Positions 1 through 9,124 of a stretch of DNA of 64,000 nt are shown here, one piece after another. Under the pieces are notes generated by a model. That model searched no databases. It saw only the letters and a list, made by a program, of their open reading frames with translations, and was not told where the DNA came from. Positions within the stretch are counted from its first letter, which is position 1, and each line of letters opens with the position of its first letter. Position numbers and translations under genes: made by a program. The stretch comes from Janthinobacterium agaricidamnosum NBRC 102515 = DSM 9628 (GTDB lineage: Bacteria; Pseudomonadota; Gammaproteobacteria; Burkholderiales; Burkholderiaceae_D). The stretch lies in contig NZ_HG322949.1 in NCBI RefSeq assembly GCF_000723165.1, positions 1,696,121-1,760,120 of the forward strand. The letters run 5' to 3'.

Positions 1-6
1 CGCCCG

Positions 7-82
<76 letters not shown>

Positions 83-116
83 ACAGCGCAGAGGTCGGTA
101 GTCAAGCAGTTCCATG

Positions 117-192
117 GTCCCCATCGTCTAGAGGCCTAGGACATCACCCTTTCACGGTGAGTGCAGGGGTTCGAATCCCCTTGGGGACGCCA
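117..192 (+). tRNA. tRNA-Glu (anticodon TTC), copy 1
   Basis: A 76-nt tRNA with acceptor stem GTCCCCA/TGGGGAC, anticodon loop CTTTCAC (TTC) and encoded GCCA end. Copies 2 and 3 near 3.4-3.6 kb are the same except for one base just after the anticodon stem (gtgcag here, gtacag there). Confidence 0.97.
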
Positions 193-223
193 GTGTTATC
201 TGGTTACAAGTAATTCGACAGAT

Positions 224-247
224 AAAGCCGCCTTGAGCGGTTTTTTT
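224..247 (+). terminator. Rho-independent terminator after the tRNA-Ala/Glu pair
   Basis: An AAAGCCGC / GCGGTTTT hairpin (with one G:T pair) around a 5-nt loop, followed by a run of T. It sits 31 nt after tRNA-Glu copy 1 and should end the tRNA transcript. Confidence 0.85.
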
Positions 248-338
248 GTTTTTGTCGAATGCAATTGCATTGCCGCGTAAATCGGATGAGTGGAATGCCC
301 GCCTCATCCGACCCGTTCAGGTGCGCTGCCTAATTAAC

Positions 339-1226
339 TTATCGATTGCCGATAATCCTGTGTTTATTAGCAATCAGGAATTCGGCCAAGCCGCAGGCTT
401 TTTCCCCCGTCAGCTTTTCAAAATCGTCATTCGCCGCATCCATTGCGCCTTGCGATATCGCCCGGTCGATATGCGTTACTATATTTGCCATCTGTGCCGG
501 CTGGCCTGCATCGAGCAGGCGTTGCCGCATCTCTTCCGGTGTCAGCGCCACATAAGCGATGCTGGTGCCCAATATCTGATTCGCGGTCCGCACGATTTCC
601 TCGGCGCCTATGGCGACCGGCGCCGTGATATTCAGCACGCGCCCGCCATGCCCGCCCTGATGCAAGGCCGCCACTGCCGCCCGCGCGCAGTCGGCCTGTG
701 TGACATAGGCGATCTTGCCGTCGCCGGCGGCAGATGTCCACACACCGCTGGCAATGGCTTTTGGCAAGGTCGTCAAAAAACTATCCATGTAAAAACCGTT
801 GCGCAAACTGGTGTAAGCAAGCCCGCCCGCGTGCAGCGCGGCTTCGGTCTGGGCATGGTCGTTGGCGACGGCGCCGAGGCCGGGCCGGTCGGCATTCAGC
901 AGCGAGGTGTAGACGATGTGCCGCACTCCGGCCTGGCGCATCGCATCGATCGCTTGCCGTTGTTGCTGGATGCGCCGTTCGCCGATGTAGCAACCGGTGC
1001 TGATCAGCAACGTTCGTTGCGCGCCAGAAAAGGCGCCGGGCAGCGAGGCCGGGTTGTCGAAATCGGCGTAACGGGTGTCGACGCCGAGTTGTGCGAGTTC
1101 CAGCAAGCGTTGCCGGTCGCGGCTGGTAGCGGCAAGCGGGCCGTGCGGCTGGCTCAGCAGTTGAGCCATGGCCAAGCGGCCCAGGCGGCCGGACGCGCCG
1201 GTGATTAATACAGTTGGTGTGGACAT
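339..1226 (-). CDS. NAD(P)H-binding SDR/NmrA-family oxidoreductase (QorB-like)
   Basis: A 295-residue single-domain atypical SDR. The N-terminus has the dinucleotide-binding motif TGASGRLG (about residues 10-17), followed by a central YTSLLNAD segment and a LRNGFYMD segment, the pattern of NmrA/QorB proteins that bind NADP(H) and act as quinone reductases or redox sensors. The ATG at 1226 is preceded by GGAAGA, a good ribosome site. The gene points back toward the tRNAs and its 3' end is about 90 bp from their terminator. No partner gene is adjacent. The family is clear from the fold motifs; the substrate cannot be read from sequence. A 16-bp direct repeat about 100 bp upstream of the start may be an operator. 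Confidence 0.85.
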   Translation of the reverse strand: MSTPTVLITGASGRLGRLAMAQLLSQPHGPLAATSRDRQRLLELAQLGVDTRYADFDNPASLPGAFSGAQRTLLISTGCYIGERRIQQQRQAIDAMRQAGVRHIVYTSLLNADRPGLGAVANDHAQTEAALHAGGLAYTSLRNGFYMDSFLTTLPKAIASGVWTSAAGDGKIAYVTQADCARAAVAALHQGGHGGRVLNITAPVAIGAEEIVRTANQILGTSIAYVALTPEEMRQRLLDAGQPAQMANIVTHIDRAISQGAMDAANDDFEKLTGEKACGLAEFLIANKHRIIGNR

Positions 1227-1652
1227 GACAATTCTTCCATTGCAATAGAAAAGGTTGCCGCAGCGATGCCGCGGCGGTGTTGCCTTGGCGAAATGGGGCA
1301 GGAAGATCGTACCTGGCGGCGATGATGTTTTATTTTTGCAACTTAAGTTTTATTTTGGCAACCCGTTCCTGCTTTAAGAGATTTCGGTGCTACACTCAAT
1401 CCCGGCCCAAACCAGTCGCCAAAACGTTCAACCTTCATTTTGTACCGGGAAGGTGCTTGCTGAACCGGTTGAGCATGATTGATCCCTATCCCCCGGATTA
1501 CATCGTTGTCCTGACGCCCCTATTCGCCGTCATTTATTCCTATCAACGCAGGTTGCGGACGGGCTGCGTCGGCATGCATGCGCCTGGCTGTTTTTTTATC
1601 GTGAATCTGCAGCGCTGTATTTTGAAAAATAAATAATGCAATTGGGGATTAA
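1227..1652. other. Gene-free interval between the oxidoreductase and the chemoreceptor
   Basis: These 426 bases separate divergent genes. A plus-strand open frame (1277-1636) has no convincing ribosome site and no recognisable protein pattern, so I do not call it. The one structured element is the direct repeat at 1327-1362. The stretch just before the chemoreceptor start (gggg followed by attaaATG) serves as its ribosome site. Confidence 0.6.
1327..1362. repeat. Two 16-bp direct repeats, 20-bp period (operator candidate)
   Basis: GTTTTATTTTTGCAAC at 1327-1342 and GTTTTATTTTGGCAAC at 1347-1362 match at 15 of 16 positions, separated by TTAA. The 20-bp period places both copies on the same face of the helix, as expected for a tandemly bound regulator. 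The copies lie about 100 bp upstream of the oxidoreductase start and 290 bp upstream of the chemoreceptor. Confidence 0.55.
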
Positions 1653-3278
1653 ATGAATACGTCAACTATGAAAATCGGGACGAGACTCGGCCTCGGCTTC
1701 GGCATCGTGGTGCTTTTACTGGTGATGGTGGCGGCGATTTCGACCGCTTATATCAAGCGTATGAATAGCGCCACCGAGGCGATATTGAACGACCGCTACG
1801 TCAAGGTCATGACGGCCAAGTCGATACAGCAGCAAGTCGATTCGCAAGCGCGGTACTTGCGTAACGCCGTCATTGGCGGAAACGACGCTGCGGAGGTGGC
1901 TGCCGCGCTGGCGCAAGTCGAGGATTCGGTCAAGAAAAATAATGAACTCATGGCGCAGCTCAAGGCCATGATCAACACCGCCAAGGGGCAGGAATTATTT
2001 GGCGTCATGGCGGACGGCAGGGAAGCTTATGGCCAGGCCCGTGGCAGGGTGGTCAAGCTGATTCAGGACGGCAAGATTGAACAGGCCGGCCACTTCTTGC
2101 TCAAGGACTTGCTGCCGTCGCAGGCCGCTTTTTTTGGCGCGCTCAATGCCATGGTGAGTTTTCAGCACGGCGTGATGAAAACGGATGGCGATCAAGCCCT
2201 CGGCGACGGTGCTTTTGCCGTGACGATGACGTTGGCCTTGTCGGCCGCCGCGGCGCTTGCCGCGATCCTCATCGCTTATTTGATGACGCGCTCGATCACG
2301 GTGCCGATTGGCCAGGCCGTCAAGGTGGCGCAGACGGTCGCGTCCGGTGATTTGAGCAGTAATATCGATGTCCAGGCGAAAGATGAGACGGGCCAGCTCT
2401 TGTCGGCATTAAAAGAGATGAATGGGAAGTTGAAGCATATCGTGGGCCAGGTGCGCAATGGCACCGACGAAATCGCGACCGCCACCGGCCAGATCGCCAG
2501 CGGTAATCTCGACCTTTCATCGCGCACCGAACAGCAAGCAAGTTCTCTTGAAGAAACCGCCTCGGCGATGGAAGAGTTGACATCGACGGTGAAGCAAAAT
2601 GGCGACAATGCACGGCAGGCGAATCAGTTGGCGATATCCGCTTCCAGTGTCGCCGTCGAGGGCGGGCAACTGGTGTCGCAAGTCGTCGAGACGATGGGCG
2701 CCATCAATGTGTCGGCCAATAAAATCGTCGACATTATTGGCGTGATCGACGGGATTGCTTTTCAAACCAATATCCTGGCGTTGAACGCGGCGGTGGAAGC
2801 GGCCAGGGCGGGAGAGCAGGGGCGCGGCTTTGCGGTGGTCGCCACCGAAGTGCGCAATCTGGCCCATCGTTCGGCCGGTGCCGCCAAAGAAGTCAAGACA
2901 TTGATTAACAACTCGCTGGACAGCGTCAATGCGGGCAGCAGGCTGGTGGATCAGACCGGCGCCACGATGGAAAAAATCGTCGCCAGCGTGCAGCGGGTCA
3001 CGGATATCATGGCGGAAATCAGCGCCGCCAGCCGGGAGCAAGAGGCGGGTATCGAACAGATCAATATCGCGATTACCGAGATGGACGCCGTCACGCAGCA
3101 AAATGCGGCGCTGGTGGAAGAAGCCGCGGCCGCGGCCGAGTCGCTGCAGGGCCAGGCGGGCAGTCTTTCCCAGATGGTCAGCATCTTCAAGCTTGACGGC
3201 GGCAGTCGGGCATTGGCGGTGCGCCCAGAGGGGCTGCGCCATACTGAAAAAACGCTGCCGCAGGGAGAGACAGGTTGA
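1653..3278 (+). CDS. Methyl-accepting chemotaxis protein (transmembrane chemoreceptor)
   Basis: A 541-residue chemoreceptor of Tsr/Tar layout: first membrane segment at about residues 12-34, a four-helix-bundle type ligand-binding region at 35-188, second membrane segment at about 189-211, HAMP at about 212-265, then the long signalling coiled coil. The conserved CheA/CheW-contact hairpin is intact ([20 protein letters not shown], residues 367-386). There is no CheR/CheB-tethering pentapeptide at the C-terminus, which ends GETG. It should bind a small extracytoplasmic ligand and control CheA; the ligand is not predictable. It sits alone between tRNA-Glu copies 1 and 2, far from any chemotaxis operon in the window. 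Confidence 0.95.
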   Translation: MNTSTMKIGTRLGLGFGIVVLLLVMVAAISTAYIKRMNSATEAILNDRYVKVMTAKSIQQQVDSQARYLRNAVIGGNDAAEVAAALAQVEDSVKKNNELMAQLKAMINTAKGQELFGVMADGREAYGQARGRVVKLIQDGKIEQAGHFLLKDLLPSQAAFFGALNAMVSFQHGVMKTDGDQALGDGAFAVTMTLALSAAAALAAILIAYLMTRSITVPIGQAVKVAQTVASGDLSSNIDVQAKDETGQLLSALKEMNGKLKHIVGQVRNGTDEIATATGQIASGNLDLSSRTEQQASSLEETASAMEELTSTVKQNGDNARQANQLAISASSVAVEGGQLVSQVVETMGAINVSANKIVDIIGVIDGIAFQTNILALNAAVEAARAGEQGRGFAVVATEVRNLAHRSAGAAKEVKTLINNSLDSVNAGSRLVDQTGATMEKIVASVQRVTDIMAEISAASREQEAGIEQINIAITEMDAVTQQNAALVEEAAAAAESLQGQAGSLSQMVSIFKLDGGSRALAVRPEGLRHTEKTLPQGETG

Positions 3279-3376
3279 TTTTGCGTGTATCTTCATGTTA
3301 GAATTCGCGCACGCTTTTTTGAGGGAATAAAAAACTCTCGAATCAGAGTCCGCTGAGCAGCAAAAAAACAGCACAG

Positions 3377-3452
3377 GTCCCCATCGTCTAGAGGCCTAGG
3401 ACATCACCCTTTCACGGTGAGTACAGGGGTTCGAATCCCCTTGGGGACGCCA
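3377..3452 (+). tRNA. tRNA-Glu (anticodon TTC), copy 2
   Basis: A 76-nt tRNA, identical in sequence to copy 3 at 3536-3611 and one base different from copy 1. It begins 98 nt after the chemoreceptor stop, with no clear terminator between them. Confidence 0.97.
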
Positions 3453-3535
3453 CGCGGGATGCTGCTGCGATGGCAAGTGGCAAAAAAGTAGTGCACAGGT
3501 CAGGATGCGCAGTTCGGCATTCAGGACAGATTTCT

Positions 3536-3611
3536 GTCCCCATCGTCTAGAGGCCTAGGACATCACCCTTTCACGGTGAGTACAGGGGTTCGAATCCCCT
3601 TGGGGACGCCA
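3536..3611 (+). tRNA. tRNA-Glu (anticodon TTC), copy 3
   Basis: Same sequence as copy 2, lying 83 nt downstream of it and followed by a strong terminator. Copies 2 and 3 look like a tandem cotranscribed pair. Confidence 0.97.
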
Positions 3612-3634
3612 GTTCGGCTTCGTTGAAAGCCTGT

Positions 3635-3661
3635 AAAAAAGCCGCCTCGAGCGGCTTTTTT
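3635..3661 (+). terminator. Rho-independent terminator after tRNA-Glu copies 2 and 3
   Basis: AAAAAAGCCGC / GCGGCTTTTTT hairpin with loop CTCGA and a T tract, 23 nt after the tRNA. The stem core is the same as that of the terminator behind copy 1 at 224-247. Confidence 0.9.
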
Positions 3662-3726
3662 GTGTTTGGCAGAATTGTTTATGGTACTTTCCCGTCATTC
3701 CCCCTCACCCATCATTCCAGTGCAAC

Positions 3727-4896
3727 ATGACCGTCCATCAAGACCGCGCAAGCTCCCTCGCCATCTTTTGCAAAGTAGTCGATAACTATGGCGACATCGG
3801 CATTTGCTGGCGCCTGGCAAGACAATTGCAGCAGGAGCATGGCATCGCCGTGACGCTGTGGGTCGACGATCTGGCCAGTTTCCGGCGCATTTGCCCGGAC
3901 GTGGCGCCCGATGCCGACGTGCAGCAAGTGGCCGGTATCACGGTGCGCCACTGGGCCAGCCAGGATGGTCTGTTTGCGGCGGACGATGTCGCCGATATCG
4001 TCATCGAATTTTTCGCCTGCGATATCCCGCCCGGCTATATCGCGGCGATGGCGCAATGCGAGCCGCGCCCGGTGTGGCTGAACCTGGAAGGCTTGACGGC
4101 GGAAGAGTGGGTCGAGGGTTGCCACGCCTTGTCGTCGCCGCATCCGCGTTTGCCGCTGACCAAGTACTTTTTCTTCCCCGGCTTTACCAGTAAAACCGGC
4201 GGCTTGCTGCGCGAAGCGCCGCTCGAAGCGCAGCGCTTGTTGTTTCAAGCGGACCCGGCGGCCATGGCGGCTTTCCTTGCGCAATTCGGCGTGAGCCAGG
4301 CGGAAATGGCGTCAACCAAGGTATCGCTGTTTTGTTATCCGCACGCGCCGGTGCCGGCCTTGTTCGAGGTCTGGCAAAACGGCGCCCGGCCGATGACTTG
4401 CCTGGTGCCGGAAGGGGTCGCGACCGATGCGGTGCAGGAGTTTCTCGGGGGCGAAGCCAAGGCTGGCGCGGCGGCCAGCCGCGGCGCGCTGACGGTGCGC
4501 GTGATGCCGTTTGTCGCGCAGCCCGATTACGACAAGCTGTTATGGGCTTGCGACTTGAATTTTGTGCGCGGCGAGGATTCCTTCGTGCGTGCGCAATGGG
4601 CCGGCAAGCCCTTCATCTGGCATATCTATCCGCAAGATGAAAACCTGCACCATGTGAAATTGCGCGCGTTCTTGCAGCGTTATGCGGCCGACCTTGCCAG
4701 CCTCGGCGACGTGTCCTTGCGCTGGAATGGCGCGACCGATGAAACGCAGCAGGGGCAGGCCGGCTGGCCCGTGCTGTGGCCGGCATTGCTGGCCGCGATG
4801 CCGCAAATGCGCCGCCGCTCTGCTGACTGGCAGCGGCAAATGTTGGATAATGGTGATCTGACAAGCAACCTGCTACAGTTCGCCCGCGCGCTTTGA
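3727..4896 (+). CDS. earP: EarP, EF-P arginine-32 rhamnosyltransferase
   Basis: A 389-residue GT-B glycosyltransferase that transfers rhamnose from dTDP-rhamnose to Arg32 of elongation factor P. The N-terminus carries the EarP signature CKVVDNYGDIGICWRLAR. The C-terminal half carries the nucleotide-sugar pocket, with the run RGEDSFVRAQWAGKPF followed by WHIYPQ. Length fits the family (about 370-390). The next gene is efp, whose residue 32 is arginine, so enzyme and substrate lie side by side, as in Pseudomonas and Neisseria. The ATG at 3727 opens the conserved N-terminus; an upstream promoter is not obvious. Function is inferred from family and context and both agree. Confidence 0.95.
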   Translation: MTVHQDRASSLAIFCKVVDNYGDIGICWRLARQLQQEHGIAVTLWVDDLASFRRICPDVAPDADVQQVAGITVRHWASQDGLFAADDVADIVIEFFACDIPPGYIAAMAQCEPRPVWLNLEGLTAEEWVEGCHALSSPHPRLPLTKYFFFPGFTSKTGGLLREAPLEAQRLLFQADPAAMAAFLAQFGVSQAEMASTKVSLFCYPHAPVPALFEVWQNGARPMTCLVPEGVATDAVQEFLGGEAKAGAAASRGALTVRVMPFVAQPDYDKLLWACDLNFVRGEDSFVRAQWAGKPFIWHIYPQDENLHHVKLRAFLQRYAADLASLGDVSLRWNGATDETQQGQAGWPVLWPALLAAMPQMRRRSADWQRQMLDNGDLTSNLLQFARAL

Positions 4897-5033
4897 TAGG
4901 CGGGGCAAGAAAAATCAGGTAAAATGCGCGGTTAATCCTAACGTATTTTTAATTCGATCAAACTTAAGCTTTTGGCTCCTGGAGCCGAGCGACAGATGAT
5001 TTTTACGCAACCCACTTTTTACGTACACTCCCT

Positions 5034-5609
5034 ATGAAACCCGCAAAAGAAATTCGTGTTGGCAACATCATTATGGTCGACAGCAAGCCTATGATCGTGT
5101 TGCGTTCTGATGTCAACGGTTCGAGCCGCACGGGCTTCACATACAAATGGAAGATGAAAAATCTTCTGACCAACAGCCCGCAGGAAAACGTGTTCCGCGG
5201 CGACGACAAGTTCGACGTGGTTGTCCTGGACAAAAAGCCAGTGACCTACTCGTATTTCGCCGATCCATTGTTCGTGTTCATGGACGCTGAATACAACCAG
5301 TACGAAATCGAAGAAGAAAACTTGGGCGATGCACTGCATTACCTGAAAGACGGCATGGAATGCGAAGCTGTTTTCTACGACGGCAAGGCGATCTCGGTTG
5401 AATTGCCAACCACCATTGCTCGTAAAGTGTTTTACTCGGAGCCTGCAGTCAAGGGCAACACTTCCGGTAACGTCTTGAAAGAAGCCCAGATCGAGAACGC
5501 GGTTGACGCGCATCGCCACACCGTTCAAGTTCCGCTGTTCGTCAGCCAGGACGACGTGATCGAGATCGACACCCGTACCAATGAATACAAACGCGTAGTC
5601 CGCAACTAA
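5034..5609 (+). CDS. efp: Elongation factor P (Arg32 type)
   Basis: EF-P binds the ribosomal E site and relieves stalling at polyproline stretches. The 191-residue protein has the three-beta-barrel pattern from start ([11 protein letters not shown]) to end, including the oligonucleotide-binding C-terminus ([12 protein letters not shown]). The tip loop of domain I reads NGSSRTG, with Arg at residue 32 where E. coli has the lysine modified by EpmA/B. This is the type activated by EarP-dependent rhamnosylation. It lies 137 bp downstream of earP and is followed by its own terminator. A C-rich AT-containing leader of over 100 nt precedes the start, so a separate promoter is likely. Confidence 0.98.
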   Translation: MKPAKEIRVGNIIMVDSKPMIVLRSDVNGSSRTGFTYKWKMKNLLTNSPQENVFRGDDKFDVVVLDKKPVTYSYFADPLFVFMDAEYNQYEIEEENLGDALHYLKDGMECEAVFYDGKAISVELPTTIARKVFYSEPAVKGNTSGNVLKEAQIENAVDAHRHTVQVPLFVSQDDVIEIDTRTNEYKRVVRN

Positions 5610-5655
5610 GACTGCTCGCTACGGTTTTGTCAGGGCACTGACGGACACGTAAACT

Positions 5656-5693
5656 AAAAAGCGCGACAGGTTCTGCCTGCCGCGCTTTTTTTT
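5656..5693 (+). terminator. Rho-independent terminator of efp
   Basis: GCGCGACAGG / CCTGCCGCGC hairpin (one mismatch) with loop TTCTG, flanked by an A run and a T run, so it may work in both directions. It begins 47 nt after the efp stop. Confidence 0.92.
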
Positions 5694-5831
5694 ATTTAAA
5701 AGCATGATCAAGGTGATATTTTTCACGCTGGCGCTGCTATGCTACAAGATCTTGAAGACGGAGTGCGTCGCATGTCGATAGTCGCGGCGCATGGCCTTAT
5801 TGATATGTAACTTCACCATGATCCATCGTTT

Positions 5832-6269
5832 ATGTTACTGACACTCTTGCTGAGCGCGGCACTTGCCTCCGGCGCCTCTGCCGCCGCCGCGGAGGCTGCG
5901 CCATTTCCATTCGACCCGGCGCAGCTTGCCGGCAGCTGGATCGACAGCGTCAGCACCAGTCCCGCCTGCGAAGTCGACCGGGCGCGCTTCCGCATGCAGC
6001 TGTCCGACGATAACAAGCAATTGACGATGTTTTCCGACCGTACCTGGAACACCGCGCTGGGCGTGACCAACCGTTTCTCGGCTACGGTGGTCGCGGCGAC
6101 CCGGAATACGCTGACCATCCGCTATCACAATGAAGCGCGCCGTACCAAGGATGGCAAGCTGGCAGAATGGGAATTGGCGATCGTGGCGCCGGGCGTGTTC
6201 CGCTGGCGCGAAGCCGACTGGATGCAAGGGAAGGTCAACAGCGTAGTCGGCATCCGTTGCGCGCCCTGA
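5832..6269 (+). CDS. Exported protein of unknown function
   Basis: A 145-residue protein with a short hydrophobic N-terminus (LLTLLLSAALASGASAAAA) that looks like a Sec signal peptide cleaved near residue 20. The mature part starts with a PAQLAGSW segment reminiscent of small beta-barrel lipocalin-like proteins and has two cysteines (PACEV near the start, IRCAP at the end) that could form a disulfide. I do not recognise the family. No strong ribosome site precedes the ATG at 5832, so the start is uncertain. The next gene, 76 bp downstream, encodes another small exported protein, so they may form a pair. Confidence 0.6.
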   Translation: MLLTLLLSAALASGASAAAAEAAPFPFDPAQLAGSWIDSVSTSPACEVDRARFRMQLSDDNKQLTMFSDRTWNTALGVTNRFSATVVAATRNTLTIRYHNEARRTKDGKLAEWELAIVAPGVFRWREADWMQGKVNSVVGIRCAP

Positions 6270-6345
6270 GTACGGCACGCCCATGAATCCATAGTCATTC
6301 TGGTATCCTGAGCCAGGTCGACATTCAGACTCATCAGGAGAACTC

Positions 6346-6801
6346 ATGCAATTTCAAGCCAAACTGCTTGTCATCGTGTCTGCTTGTGCGCTGTCGTTTG
6401 CGGCATTGCCGGCCTTTGCCAAAAAGTCGCCGATCGAGCAGGCGCTGGTGTGCAAGGACCAGACAGATTGTCCGTACTTTCCCGTGGTCTACAAAGGCGA
6501 CCGGGCGTTCAAGACCGCATTCCTGACCGAATTGAAGAAATCCGGCATCAAGGCGCCGCACTGGGTGCCGAACGGCGTGTCGTCGCCGGTGGTTCCGGTG
6601 GTGTTCGACGGCGTCACCCGCTTGCTGACCAGCGTGTGCCAACCGCATAACTGCGGCGAGCATCGCTTCGTCATGCTGTATGACGCGCAAAACAAGAGCA
6701 TCAGCGGCCTGTACATCCACGGTGCGGAAAATGGGGTTCCCGTCAAAACCTACTTCGGCAATCCCAGCATCGCCGAGCAGGAAATCCTCAACAAAGACTG
6801 A
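6346..6801 (+). CDS. Ivy-type periplasmic inhibitor of C-type lysozyme
   Basis: A 151-residue protein with a clear Sec signal (residues 1-25, ending ALPAFA). The mature region holds the sequence SVCQPHNCGEHRFVMLYD, matching the CKPHDC loop with which Ivy plugs the lysozyme active site; the two cysteines form the loop disulfide and the histidine reaches the catalytic glutamate in the known structures. An AGGAGAAC ribosome site precedes the ATG. The product should protect periplasmic peptidoglycan from host or protist lysozyme. The two loop residues differing from E. coli (Q for K, N for D) are conservative. The gene follows another small exported protein in the same direction. Confidence 0.85.
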   Translation: MQFQAKLLVIVSACALSFAALPAFAKKSPIEQALVCKDQTDCPYFPVVYKGDRAFKTAFLTELKKSGIKAPHWVPNGVSSPVVPVVFDGVTRLLTSVCQPHNCGEHRFVMLYDAQNKSISGLYIHGAENGVPVKTYFGNPSIAEQEILNKD

Positions 6802-6900
6802 TTGCCGCGATGCCGGGCCAGCCTTCAACGACGGGCTGGCCAAAGTCTTGCCATATGCTTGATGGGATCTTGTGATCTTGTCGGGGACGGCGATCCATGC

Positions 6901-7686
6901 TCAGCGCCATTCGCTCAGATAGTCTTGCGGCGTCTTGCCCAGCAGGCGGCGGAACATCGCCGTAAAGGCGCTCGGGCTGGCATAGCCGAGCGCGCGGCCG
7001 ATCTCGCCGACGCTGTCGCCGCGCGCCAGGCGGCAAAACGCGTCGGCCAGGTGCACTTGCTGTACCCATTGCCGGTAATGCAGGCCGGTTTCCTTGGGAA
7101 ACAGCCGGATCAGCGTGCGCGCGCTGGCGCCGGCGTCCTCGGCCCATTCCTCGATGCTGCGCCGGCTGCCCGGCGCCGCCATGATGGCCGAACAGACCGC
7201 CACCAGGCGGCGGTCGCGCGGCCATGGGATCGCGATCGGCACGGTTTGCGCCGCGGCCAGTTCCGACAGGATCAGCATCGCCAGGTGTTCGCCACGGCCC
7301 GGCACCGGATATTCCGCCGGTTCGGCCACCAGCGCCAGGATCAGCTCGCGCAGCAGCGAGCTGACCTCGATCACCTTGCAGCCGCTGCCGAAGGAGGCGG
7401 CCGAGGCGGCGTCGATATACAGCGTGCGCATGCTGACCTTGCTCAGCATCACTTGCCCATGCTCGACGCCCGGCGCGATCAGCAAGGCGCGGCGCGGCGG
7501 CAAGATCCATACGCCCAGCTCGGTATTGACGCGCATCACGCCTTCTACCGCATACAGCAATTGCGCGCGTTCGTGGGTGTGCGGCGCGGTATGGTGCAGA
7601 TAGTCGTATTCCCTGGGCATGGCGACCACCGCGCGCGGGATGCGCTGGTAATAGTGGGCGTCGGTGCTGCGTTCGTTTGTATCCAT
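6901..7686 (-). CDS. AraC-family transcriptional regulator with cupin sensor
   Basis: A 261-residue regulator. The N-terminal half is a cupin-like sensor (HTHERAQLLYAVEGV, about residues 37-51). The C-terminal 100 residues hold two helix-turn-helix units, the second reading GYASPSAFTAMFRRLLGKTPQDYL, the AraC signature. It is divergent from the MFS exporter at 7809, with 122 bp between them, the usual arrangement in which such a regulator controls the exporter and itself. The inducer is unknown. Confidence 0.9.
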   Translation of the reverse strand: MDTNERSTDAHYYQRIPRAVVAMPREYDYLHHTAPHTHERAQLLYAVEGVMRVNTELGVWILPPRRALLIAPGVEHGQVMLSKVSMRTLYIDAASAASFGSGCKVIEVSSLLRELILALVAEPAEYPVPGRGEHLAMLILSELAAAQTVPIAIPWPRDRRLVAVCSAIMAAPGSRRSIEEWAEDAGASARTLIRLFPKETGLHYRQWVQQVHLADAFCRLARGDSVGEIGRALGYASPSAFTAMFRRLLGKTPQDYLSEWR

Positions 7687-7808
7687 GCCGATCTCAGGAT
7701 AAATTTGTCACTTGGGCGACGATAATTGGAAGATACATCCGGAGTGACGATAGTACACTGATTGCTGCCGAGCATGTGACTCGGCTTTTGATACTTCCGG
7801 ACCAGACC

Positions 7809-9032
7809 ATGACCACCACCACTTCCATTCCGCTCGGTAACGCCGCGCCGGCCAGCCGGCAATCCGGCGCCGTCATGCAAATGCTGGGCGCCGTCGCCTT
7901 CGTGCATTTGCTGAACGACTTGATCCAGGCCATGCTGCCATCGATTTACCCGATGCTGAAAGCCGGGTTTGCGCTCAGCTTTACCCAGGTCGGCTTGATT
8001 ACGCTGACGTTCCAGTGCACCGCATCGCTGCTGCAACCGTGGATCGGCCTGTACACCGACCGCCGTCCCTTGCCATTCCTGCTGCCGGTCGGCATGTGTT
8101 TTACGCTGATCGGCGTGCTGATGCTGGCCATGGTCGGCAGCTTCCCGACGCTGCTGATCGCCGTCGGCCTGATCGGCGTCGGTTCGTCGACCTTCCATCC
8201 GGAAGCGTCGCGCGTGGCGCGCATGGCGTCCGGCGGGCGCTACGGTTTTGCGCAATCGTTGTTCCAGGTCGGCGGCAACGTCGGCTCGGCGCTGGGACCA
8301 TTGCTGGCGGCCGCCGTCATCATCGGTCGCGGCCAGGGCAATATCGCCTGGTTCGCCTTGCTGGCGCTGCTGGCGATCGCCGTGCTGTTCGGCGTCAGCC
8401 GCTGGTACAGCAATCACCTGGCCAACTTCAAGCCGAAGGCGGGCGGCCACGGCGGCCCGAATTTGTCGCGCAACAAGGTGATGGGCGCGCTGGGCGTGCT
8501 GGCCTTGCTGGTGTTTTCGAAATACATCTACATGGCCAGCCTGAGCAGCTACTACACGTTTTACCTGATCGATAAATTCGCCTTGTCAGTCGGCTCGGCG
8601 CAAATGTATCTGTTCCTGTTCCTGGCCGCGGTCGCCGCCGGCACCTTCATGGGCGGTCCGATCGGCGACCGGGTCGGCCGCAAGCGGGTGATCTGGATCT
8701 CGATCCTCGGCGCCGCGCCATTCACCTTGCTGCTGCCGTACGTGAACCTGTTCTGGACCGGCGTGCTGACGGTGATCATCGGCTTCGTCATTTCATCGGC
8801 GTTCTCGGCCATCGTGGTATTTGCCCAGGAACTGGTGCCGGGCAAGGTCGGCATGATTGCCGGCATCTTCTTCGGCCTGATGTTCGGCGTCAGCGGCATC
8901 GGCGCGGCGGCCATGGGCCACCTGGCCGACGTGGCCGGCATCGGCTATGTGTACAAGCTGTGTTCCTTCCTGCCGTTGCTGGGCATCCTGACGGTGCTGC
9001 TGCCGCATATCGAGCAGCCGAAGAAGGGTTGA
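7809..9032 (+). CDS. MFS exporter, fosmidomycin-resistance (Fsr) type
   Basis: A 407-residue, 12-helix major facilitator protein. The stretch FVHLLNDLIQAMLPSIYP in helix 1, STFHPEASRVAR in helix 4 and the loop GDRVGRKRVIW match the Fsr subgroup, which exports fosmidomycin and related compounds. The frame stays open upstream to 7677, but those residues are hydrophilic and overlap the divergent regulator; I start at the ATG at 7809, just before the MTTTTS leader. No strong ribosome site is visible there. The real substrate may be an endogenous metabolite. Confidence 0.88.
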   Translation: MTTTTSIPLGNAAPASRQSGAVMQMLGAVAFVHLLNDLIQAMLPSIYPMLKAGFALSFTQVGLITLTFQCTASLLQPWIGLYTDRRPLPFLLPVGMCFTLIGVLMLAMVGSFPTLLIAVGLIGVGSSTFHPEASRVARMASGGRYGFAQSLFQVGGNVGSALGPLLAAAVIIGRGQGNIAWFALLALLAIAVLFGVSRWYSNHLANFKPKAGGHGGPNLSRNKVMGALGVLALLVFSKYIYMASLSSYYTFYLIDKFALSVGSAQMYLFLFLAAVAAGTFMGGPIGDRVGRKRVIWISILGAAPFTLLLPYVNLFWTGVLTVIIGFVISSAFSAIVVFAQELVPGKVGMIAGIFFGLMFGVSGIGAAAMGHLADVAGIGYVYKLCSFLPLLGILTVLLPHIEQPKKG

Positions 9033-9124
9033 CGCCGCTTGTTGGCGATGTGATCGTGGGCATGAAGCTGCCGCCATTCTCCCGGTCTTTTGCGCCGTGT
9101 CGGCGAGCGATGCCTCGGGAGTAG

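Noticed and set aside
1277..1636. A 119-codon plus-strand frame before the chemoreceptor
   Set aside because: No ribosome site, no recognisable pattern, and it runs across the direct repeats.
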